Shown here: piece by piece, positions 1 to 5,504 of the stretch | How positions within the stretch are numbered: the first letter of the stretch is position 1 | How the letters are laid out: each line of letters starts with the position of its first letter | DNA from: an uncultured Selenomonadales bacterium | GTDB taxonomy: Bacteria; Bacillota; Negativicutes; Selenomonadales; Selenomonadaceae | DNA length: 10,846 bases | Assembly (NCBI GenBank): GCA_937877565.1 | Contig: CALFJB010000021.1 | Coordinates: 1-10,846, forward strand | Reading direction: 5' to 3' | The notes under the pieces: generated by a model | The model's input: only the letters and a program-made list of their open reading frames with translations | Database searches by the model: none | Told to the model about the DNA's origin: nothing | Program-made: the position numbers and the translations under genes

Positions 1-46
1 AAATCCTGCGCGAGTGTACAGGCTCAATATTTTTACAAAATTTTAA

Positions 47-1543
47 TTAAGCGTTCGCCGGAACTTTCATTTTTATAAAAAACATAACGCCGCAAAGACA
101 GGCAAAACTTACTCCAAGTCCTAACCAGCCATTTTGAGTAAAGCCGTCAACTAAAAATCCTACCACGCAACAAGCCGAAACTGTCAAAACATATGGCACT
201 TGCGTTTCAACGTGTTCAAGATGGTTACATTGTGCGCCCGCCGACGCTAAAATAGTTGTGTCAGAAATTGGCGAGGCGTGATCTCCGCCAACTGCGCCGG
301 ATAAAATCGCCGCTATGCAAAGCACTAACATTTGATAAGTCTCCGGCGTCAAATTTATTACCGCCATTGCTATTGGAATTAAAATCCCGAATGTTCCCCA
401 ACTTGTACCCGTCGCAAAGGCAAGTCCAATCGCCACCAAGAAAAATATCACCGGCAAGAAAACTGCAATTTGCGCGTTATCGTGTACCATCATTCCAACA
501 TAGCCGCCCAAATTCAGATAATCTTTGCCGCAAACGCCGGAAAGTGTCCACGCCAAACATAAAATAAAAATTGCGGGAACCATTGCTTTAAAGCCCTGCG
601 CGAAACATTCGCAAAACTCACTGAATTTAATAACGCCGCGTGGCAAATATAAAATTGCAATGAAAATTAAAGCGATAAAACTACCCAATGCAAGTGCGGC
701 TGAAGCGTCACAATCTGCGAAGGCGTCAGCTATACTTTTGCCGTCGTTAATTCCGCCGGTGTACAACATACCGTAAACGCAGGAAATTATTAAAACTACG
801 AGCGGCAAAACTAAATCAATAATTTTACCGTTGCCGCCGGTATTTTGTTCAGTGGCGGCAGTGTCCTTGTATTCGTCAGGGATTTTAAATTCTTTTACGG
901 CTTTACCCATCGTCGCAAAATCTCTGTCACTGACAATTATAAAAATCATAAAAGCCATTGTCAAAATTGCGTACAGATTAAATGGAATTGTTTCCAAAAA
1001 AAGTTGAAAGCCGTCAATATCTGAACCTTCAGGAAGTGATGAACCTACAGCCGCCGCCCAACTTGAAACGGGCGCAATAATACAAATTGGCGCGGCGGTT
1101 GCGTCGATAATGTACGCCAATTTTGCGCGGGCAATTTTAAATTTGTCTGTTACGGGACGCATAACCGTTCCAACAGTCAAGCAGTTAAAATAATCGTCGA
1201 TAAAAATTAAAATACCCAAAAACGCAGTCAAGCCCATTGCAGATTTTTTACCTGAAATGACGCGCCGCGCCCATTCGCCATAAGCACGAGTTGCGCCGGA
1301 CTTTGTAATAGCGGCTACCAAAATTCCCAAAATTACCAAAAACGCCAAAATATTTACGTTGCCGCCGACTTTGCCAGCCATTATTTCAAAAAATTTTATG
1401 ATTGACTGCAAAAAGTCTCCGTCAGTGAAAAGCATTGCGCCGGAAAATATTCCGATGATTAACGAAAAATATACTTCCTTCGTCAAAAGTGCCAATACGA
1501 TTGTGATTATTGGCGGAAGTAATGAAATTGCTGATCCTTCCAA
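47..1543 (-). CDS. NhaC-family Na+/H+ antiporter (498 aa)
   Basis: Polytopic inner-membrane protein of the NhaC-type Na+/H+ antiporter family (Pfam Na_H_antiporter), expected to exchange external protons for cytoplasmic Na+ or a related solute. About eleven or twelve hydrophobic segments are visible, with a hydrophilic cytoplasmic-looking stretch around residues 206-240. Family motifs are present: FIDDYFN (114-120), ATGTSWGTFG (377-386) and GGDHASPISDTT (419-430). The last is the most diagnostic, with its Asp and His residues in the membrane. Length is normal for the family and the gene is intact. The start is TTG (1541-1543), supported by GGGAG eight bases upstream (1552-1556). It lies 95 bases downstream of the YjiH-like gene with no clear promoter between, so the two are probably co-transcribed. 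The substrate is uncertain, since some relatives exchange organic acids or amino acids (malate/lactate, for example) rather than plain Na+/H+. Confidence 0.9.
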   Translation of the reverse strand: MEGSAISLLPPIITIVLALLTKEVYFSLIIGIFSGAMLFTDGDFLQSIIKFFEIMAGKVGGNVNILAFLVILGILVAAITKSGATRAYGEWARRVISGKKSAMGLTAFLGILIFIDDYFNCLTVGTVMRPVTDKFKIARAKLAYIIDATAAPICIIAPVSSWAAAVGSSLPEGSDIDGFQLFLETIPFNLYAILTMAFMIFIIVSDRDFATMGKAVKEFKIPDEYKDTAATEQNTGGNGKIIDLVLPLVVLIISCVYGMLYTGGINDGKSIADAFADCDASAALALGSFIALIFIAILYLPRGVIKFSEFCECFAQGFKAMVPAIFILCLAWTLSGVCGKDYLNLGGYVGMMVHDNAQIAVFLPVIFFLVAIGLAFATGTSWGTFGILIPIAMAVINLTPETYQMLVLCIAAILSGAVGGDHASPISDTTILASAGAQCNHLEHVETQVPYVLTVSACCVVGFLVDGFTQNGWLGLGVSFACLCGVMFFIKMKVPANA

Positions 1544-1569
1544 ATTAAAATCTCCCTTCGGTCGATTTT

Positions 1570-1645
1570 TAGGAAACAGCTGACAGGAAACAGGATACAG
1601 ATTAAAAAAACTGTTTCCTAAAGTCTGTTTCCTATTTCCTAACTA
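1570..1645. repeat. Cluster of 7-base repeats forming a large palindrome
   Basis: The plus strand reads as consecutive heptads: GAAACAG, CTGACAG, GAAACAG, GATACAG (1573-1600). An A-rich centre (1601-1610) follows, then the reverse-complement type: CTGTTTC, CTAAAGT, CTGTTTC, CTATTTC, CTAACTA (1611-1645). The outer arms TAGGAAACAG (1570-1579) and CTGTTTCCTA (1625-1634) are perfectly complementary. The inner arms (1584-1593 and 1611-1620) match at 9 of 10 positions, with a 4x4 internal loop between the two stems. The cluster fills most of the gap between the two transporter genes and runs into the stop codon of the upstream one (1639-1641). No T-run follows the stem in the minus direction, so it is not a classical terminator. 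In the transcript it would fold into a long hairpin between the two cistrons, which could affect mRNA stability or relative expression. Confidence 0.75.
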
Positions 1646-3009
1646 AAAATAATATGCGCGGCAGGAGCGGCAATTAAAATGCTGATAATTGTACGCTCCA
1701 AGAATAAAATGAAAAGTTCCGGCAAATTCACGGGGATTTTTGAACCGAGAATCAAGCCGCCAACTTCTGAAAGATAAATCAACTGCGTAACTGAAATTAC
1801 AGCAACAATAAATTTTGACATTGGTACAGTAATAGTTTTTGCGGCGATAATTGACGGAGTAAACATATCAGTAAAACCGACAATCATTGTCTTTGAAACT
1901 TCCGCCGCCTGCGGTACGTCTAACATATTTAAAAGCGGCAAAAATGGTGCGCCTAACGTGTCAAAAATTGTTGTATGATTCGCCAAAACTAATGCAAGCG
2001 TACCAATGCACATTACGACCGGCAAAACTCCAAACCACATACCGGCGGCGTTTTTAAAAGCATTTTCCATAAATTGCGAAAAGCCGCAATGTTCGCCGAC
2101 GCGCTGTTTGGCAAGTGCAAGCCCGTATTGAAAAGACGAAGTGTAACCTTCCGGCAAAGTTTCGCCCATTGCCTTACCTTCAACCAAGTACTCATCTTTT
2201 TTCAATGACAGCGGCGGGATTCTGGGAATAATCAACGCGCAGACAACACCAATTAAACAGATTAAAAGATAGTACGCGCCGAAATATTCCATTAAGTCAA
2301 CCTGCGCGAGTACAACGATTGAAAAAGTTATCGAAACGGCTGAAAACGTCGTCGAAATAATCGCCGCCTCACGTTTTGAATAATAGCCGCCTTCGTACTG
2401 ATTAGCAGTCAGCATAACGCCTAAAGTACCGTCGCCGATCCAAGACGTTATACAGTCAACCGCCGCACGTCCGGGAATTGTAAACACCGGGCGCATTATT
2501 TTTGTTAGCATTGCGCCTATAAATTCCAAAAGTCCAAAGTCCAACAGTAACGGCAATAACAATCCTGCCAATAAAAATATTACAACTAACACGGTTAATA
2601 AATCATTCAAGACAAAGCCGCCGTTGTCAGGCGAAGTTATCATTGAAATTATTCCTCCGTTTTCTTCGTCCGTACCAATTCCCAAATACGTCAGCCATAA
2701 GAAAACCGCGCCAATAATTCTGATGACTACCCAAACTGCAGTTGTTGAAAAAGTATTTGCAACTATTGGATAAGTGGCAATGAAATTCGGTTTACCCAAA
2801 AAAATAACTCCCAGTACAGCCGAAAGTGTAACGATACACAGACAAAGTAGCGGTAAAAAATCGCCAATGGCATTGCTAATCATATCAGCAATTATTTTTA
2901 CAACGATTGTCCATTTGTCGTCGTACTGTATGGGAATCATAAAAAGAATTATTCCAACGATTGACGGGACTAAAAATCCCGCCAGTGAGCCTTCTTTTTT
3001 TTGCTCCAT
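1639..3009 (-). CDS. YjiH-family membrane protein with Gate (nucleoside-recognition) domain (456 aa)
   Basis: Polytopic membrane protein resembling full-length YjiH proteins. The N-terminus (residues 1-70) carries the hydrophobic signature around FLVPSIVGIILFMIPI. A Gate-domain half follows at roughly 165-260, including PGRAAVDCITSWIGDGTLGV (169-188), and a second half begins near GFTDMFTPSIIAAKTI (from 358). A hydrophilic loop spans 250-300. Gate proteins are found in nucleoside transporters, in FeoB-like proteins and in spore proteins; the substrate of YjiH is unknown to me. In E. coli, yjiH lies beside yjiG and the isoaspartyl dipeptidase gene, but no such enzyme is present here. I chose ATG at 3007-3009. 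An in-frame TTG at 3031-3033 would give 464 aa, but it has no Shine-Dalgarno and lies only about ten bases from the predicted transcription start. GGGAG (3024-3028) serves the ATG, although the 14-base spacing is long. Confidence 0.85.
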   Translation of the reverse strand: MEQKKEGSLAGFLVPSIVGIILFMIPIQYDDKWTIVVKIIADMISNAIGDFLPLLCLCIVTLSAVLGVIFLGKPNFIATYPIVANTFSTTAVWVVIRIIGAVFLWLTYLGIGTDEENGGIISMITSPDNGGFVLNDLLTVLVVIFLLAGLLLPLLLDFGLLEFIGAMLTKIMRPVFTIPGRAAVDCITSWIGDGTLGVMLTANQYEGGYYSKREAAIISTTFSAVSITFSIVVLAQVDLMEYFGAYYLLICLIGVVCALIIPRIPPLSLKKDEYLVEGKAMGETLPEGYTSSFQYGLALAKQRVGEHCGFSQFMENAFKNAAGMWFGVLPVVMCIGTLALVLANHTTIFDTLGAPFLPLLNMLDVPQAAEVSKTMIVGFTDMFTPSIIAAKTITVPMSKFIVAVISVTQLIYLSEVGGLILGSKIPVNLPELFILFLERTIISILIAAPAAHIIFS

Positions 3010-3023
3010 AATTTTACAAGATA

Positions 3024-3028
3024 CTCCC
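3024..3028 (-). promoter_or_regulatory. Ribosome binding site of the YjiH-like gene
   Basis: GGGAG on the minus strand, 14 bases before the ATG at 3009. It lies inside the reading frame that would open from the TTG at 3033, which argues against that longer start. The spacing is longer than the 5-9 bases seen for the other genes in this window. Confidence 0.5.
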
Positions 3029-3050
3029 TTCAATTCAAAAATCGAAGTTT

Positions 3051-3079
3051 ATTTTATAACAAAAATCTTTTGGCGGCAA
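3051..3079 (-). promoter_or_regulatory. Sigma-A-type promoter for the YjiH/NhaC unit
   Basis: On the minus strand, TTGCCG (3074-3079, 4/6 to consensus) is followed after exactly 17 bases by TAAAAT (3051-3056, 5/6 to consensus). It sits just downstream of the terminator of the preceding gene. Predicted initiation near 3044 leaves a leader of about 35 bases before the ATG at 3009. Confidence 0.6.
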
Positions 3080-3107
3080 TAAAAAAAGTTAATAAAAATT
3101 GAAAATT

Positions 3108-3131
3108 AAAAAAGGCGGCTATTAACCGCCT
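3108..3131 (-). terminator. Intrinsic terminator of the autotransporter gene
   Basis: On the minus strand, GGCGG and CCGCC (plus 3126-3130 and 3114-3118) form a stem. It can be extended by a G-U and a U-A pair to leave a three-base loop, and six T residues follow (3108-3113). It lies 32 bases past the stop codon of the surface protein gene. Confidence 0.85.
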
Positions 3132-3162
3132 CAAAAATTTTATTCGTCAAATATAATTTCGT

Positions 3163-5292
3163 TTAGAAAGCTCTTTTGAATTTTACGGCAGCAGTCAAGC
3201 CGCGTTGATGACCTACCCAGCCGGTTGCATTTAAATCAAGCATAAGCGGCACTTTGGCACTTGGTTTAATCAACCAACCAACTTGAAACATACCGCTTGA
3301 GCCTCTGTCGCCAACTTGCGGCGTACTCAAATTGGCGTAGGTTGCCGAAATATCCGAGCATCTTTCATATTGGTAAGCCATTTCAGTATAAATTCTGCTG
3401 ATTTTACTTGTACGCGTCGTCAATCTGTAACCGATTTTAACGCGATGACTTGTGGAAGAGCTGAAGTCGTAATGTTCGCCGGTTGATAAGTCTGCGCCGA
3501 CGCCGTTTTGACGAGTATAAAAATAAATTCCGTAAATATCTAACAAATTATTTTTGTTAAGCCGCATATTTTTACCAAGTTTAATGTGTCCTGCAAAAAC
3601 CGGTGCTGAAGTATTGTAGGAAACGCGAACAGGTTCACCATTCAATTTAAAATCATCCGAATAAAAATCATTTTTGGCTTTGCCGCCGCGAAAACTTCCT
3701 TCATAATAAAAGCCGTTGTTGTTCATTTTGCGGGCGATAATTCCGCCCATAAAAAATTTATTTTTGCCTTGTCCGTGAATACCACTCGGCAAATATGTAT
3801 CATAATCGCCCTGCCCGTATTGAAAAACCGGCGCAATATACAATGGACCTGAACCTTGTTGCAAGACACGAGCCGCGCCTAAGTCGTAGTTTTGCCCTTT
3901 AGTTTCAACTTCTGAATTATCTCCGGTTTTAGTTTTGAGTTTGGCAAAGCCCATGTTCATAAAAATTTCGTAGCCTTTAGGCTCAATAACTTCAGGCGGT
4001 GCGGGCGGATCGTCGCTGTCTTCTTGCCCTTCTTCAAGTTCGTCAAAGTCTATTGGCGGCAACCAATCAACCATTTTATCGTTCATAATATTTGAAAGTT
4101 GATGATTGGCAACTTGCCCCTGACTAAATGCCTTAGTTCCTTGAGGAATTATCGGCGTTCCAAAATACGCCTGCATAGAAACAGTCTTGCCGCTTGAATC
4201 TGTTATTGGAATTAAACTCATTGGATATTCTAAAGAAACGCCCTGATAAAGTCTGCCGCTTGTAGTTACATTAGAAACGTTTAAACCGCCGTTATTATTC
4301 GTAACCAAATATACACTACTTCCGGCAGTTAAAGGTACTGTGCCGTCTTTATATACATTTAAAACAGTATTGCTTAAATCTGTACCTGAAGAATCAGTCA
4401 AAGTTAAAATGTTCGTGCCGTTCACAGTTGTTGTAGGGAGATAAAAGTCTAATGAATCAAAACCGCCAATATTTTTTGCGGTAATTTCTGAAGTATGAAA
4501 TTTAAGCACATTTCCGGAGCCATAAAGATTAGTATTGCCGCCAAGATAACCGGCGTATAAATTTGCATTACTTAAATCAGGATTGTTATAAACATTTATT
4601 TCATTGTTGGCGACAGTACCGCTTGTACCTACATAACCGCCATAAATGTTTCCGCTAATTGTACCGCCGTAAATATTTACTTTATTTCCAATAGCGTTAC
4701 CACTGTCTATGATGTATCCGCCTTGAGTAAGACCGTTTAAGGTTCCGTTATAAATATTGAGTTCATTATAATTCGCTTCACCGTTAGATCCATATCCTGC
4801 GCCTGTAAGGTCGCTGACAGTGCCGTCATAAAAATAAACCTTATTATAATTTGAAACACCTGTGCCTGTGTGTCCTGCATGAATGTGATATATGTCTCCA
4901 CCGTAAACGTAAACGGTATTATAACTTGCACTTCCGCTACTGCTGGGAGCGTATCCACCGTGCAAAAATGAAATATTTGTTACATTTGTTACTGTCGTTG
5001 CATTATTATCAGCATTTGCTGTGTCACTCCAAGTTTGTCCTGCATTTACATGCGAACCACCGGCATTAGCATTTGAAACCGTTAAAGTATTGTTTGAGGC
5101 ATCGGCATCATCTGACGTTCCTGCAATAATATTACCATATGAATCTCTTGAAGAGTCTACATTAGATTCAGTTACAGTTACATTATTATTGGAAGCTTCT
5201 TCAGCAGAAACTCCCCCCCCCCCCGTCACGAATGGCGTCATTACGCCAACCGCTACGCTTGCGATTAAGATTTTCTTAGTAAGTGCTTTCAA
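3163..5292 (-). CDS. Autotransporter-like surface protein with beta-helix repeats, putatively phase-variable (709 aa)
   Basis: Predicted type Va-like autotransporter. Residues 1-30 form a Sec signal peptide: basic KALTKK, a hydrophobic core, and a likely cut after VSA (28-30). Residues 31-120 are Asn/Thr/Ser-rich. Residues 124-257 contain five repeats of 25-28 residues, roughly N-x-V-x-I-Y-G-G-T-I-x-x-I-x-x-G-Y, consistent with beta-helix coils. A helix-prone stretch (386-410) and an acidic, proline-rich linker (411-438) lead into a barrel-like C-terminus (440-709) of alternating polar and aromatic strands ending in Phe. The passenger is secreted and the barrel sits in the outer membrane; its ligand is unknown. 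The start is TTG (5290-5292) with GGGAG eight bases upstream. Twelve consecutive G bases encode the end of T23 and G24-G27, and a one-base change stops translation shortly afterwards. The gene is a single transcription unit between two terminators. Confidence 0.85.
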   Translation of the reverse strand: MKALTKKILIASVAVGVMTPFVTGGGGVSAEEASNNNVTVTESNVDSSRDSYGNIIAGTSDDADASNNTLTVSNANAGGSHVNAGQTWSDTANADNNATTVTNVTNISFLHGGYAPSSSGSASYNTVYVYGGDIYHIHAGHTGTGVSNYNKVYFYDGTVSDLTGAGYGSNGEANYNELNIYNGTLNGLTQGGYIIDSGNAIGNKVNIYGGTISGNIYGGYVGTSGTVANNEINVYNNPDLSNANLYAGYLGGNTNLYGSGNVLKFHTSEITAKNIGGFDSLDFYLPTTTVNGTNILTLTDSSGTDLSNTVLNVYKDGTVPLTAGSSVYLVTNNNGGLNVSNVTTSGRLYQGVSLEYPMSLIPITDSSGKTVSMQAYFGTPIIPQGTKAFSQGQVANHQLSNIMNDKMVDWLPPIDFDELEEGQEDSDDPPAPPEVIEPKGYEIFMNMGFAKLKTKTGDNSEVETKGQNYDLGAARVLQQGSGPLYIAPVFQYGQGDYDTYLPSGIHGQGKNKFFMGGIIARKMNNNGFYYEGSFRGGKAKNDFYSDDFKLNGEPVRVSYNTSAPVFAGHIKLGKNMRLNKNNLLDIYGIYFYTRQNGVGADLSTGEHYDFSSSTSHRVKIGYRLTTRTSKISRIYTEMAYQYERCSDISATYANLSTPQVGDRGSSGMFQVGWLIKPSAKVPLMLDLNATGWVGHQRGLTAAVKFKRAF
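4522..4923 (-). repeat. Tandem protein repeats (25-28 residues) in the passenger
   Basis: Five successive units begin at residues 124, 149, 175, 203 and 230 of the surface protein, with the starts YNTVYVYGG, YNKVYFYDG, YNELNIYNG, NKVNIYGGT and NEINVYNNP. Each unit has the Asn, the hydrophobic alternation and a following GGY/AGH/AGY turn. The repeats are diverged at the DNA level. They look like beta-helix rungs rather than a recently expanded array. Confidence 0.75.
5213..5224 (-). repeat. Poly-G tract (12 G on the coding strand), candidate phase-variation switch
   Basis: Twelve uninterrupted C bases on the plus strand, read as G12 in the coding direction. In the given sequence it is in frame and encodes Gly24-Gly27 just before the signal-peptidase site. 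With 13 G the frame reads AGT TTC TGC TGA and stops at once. With 11 G it stops at a TAA eleven codons later. Such a tract is far outside ordinary codon choice for this AT-rich genome and is typical of slipped-strand contingency loci. Confidence 0.85.
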
Positions 5293-5337
5293 AATTAAAA
5301 CTCCCTTTCATTATAAAAGCAAACATTAGAACGGCTA

Positions 5338-5365
5338 AAATATATTCTTCAGTTAAATATATTCT
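5338..5365. repeat. Direct repeat in the leader of the surface protein gene
   Basis: The 11-base sequence AAATATATTCT occurs at 5338-5348 and again at 5355-5365, a 17-base period. It lies between the candidate -10 box and the start codon. It could be an operator or simply AT-rich leader sequence. Confidence 0.5.
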
Positions 5366-5375
5366 GCATAATTCA

Positions 5376-5381
5376 ATTATA
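5376..5381 (-). promoter_or_regulatory. Candidate -10 box for the surface protein gene
   Basis: Perfect TATAAT on the minus strand, about 85 bases before the start codon. No good -35 hexamer lies 16-19 bases upstream. A run of eight T residues (plus 5392-5399) occupies the spacer instead. A second TATAAT nearer the gene overlaps the Shine-Dalgarno region too closely to be the promoter. Either an activator is needed or this is not the true promoter. Confidence 0.4.
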
Positions 5382-5471
5382 TCCTGCAATGAAAAAAAAG
5401 AGCGTAAACTGCCGAAAATTTTTATATTTACTAATAATCTCCGCGTTGCAGGTTAAATAATTTTTTGCAAC

Positions 5472-5494
5472 AAAAAAGGCGGCTGTCAACCGCC
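5472..5494 (-). terminator. Intrinsic terminator of the HlyD/ABC-2 permease operon
   Basis: On the minus strand, GGCGG pairs with CCGCC (plus 5490-5494 and 5478-5482). The stem can be extended to seven pairs with a three-base loop, followed by six T residues (5472-5477). It begins about ten bases past the stop codon at 5505. Stem and loop closely resemble the terminator at 3108-3131. Confidence 0.87.
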
Positions 5495-5504
5495 AATTAA
5501 TTAT

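Noticed and set aside
1570..1634. Heptad palindrome as a rho-independent terminator of the YjiH-like gene
   Set aside because: The stem is AT-balanced, the T-run in the minus direction falls in the loop and not after the stem, and no promoter for the next gene follows.
1570..1645. Heptad array as a CRISPR
   Set aside because: Units are seven bases, contiguous and inverted about a centre. There are no 25-40-base repeats with unique spacers and no cas genes.
4522..4923. Recently expanded DNA tandem repeat in the surface protein
   Set aside because: Periodicity is clear in the protein, but the nucleotide copies are strongly diverged and of unequal length, so copy-number slippage is unlikely there.
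5276..5311. Eleven-codon minicistron (ATG at 5309-5311) overlapping the TTG start of the surface protein gene
   Set aside because: No Shine-Dalgarno precedes the ATG. The GGGAG inside it is well placed for the TTG, and the tiny frame is expected by chance.
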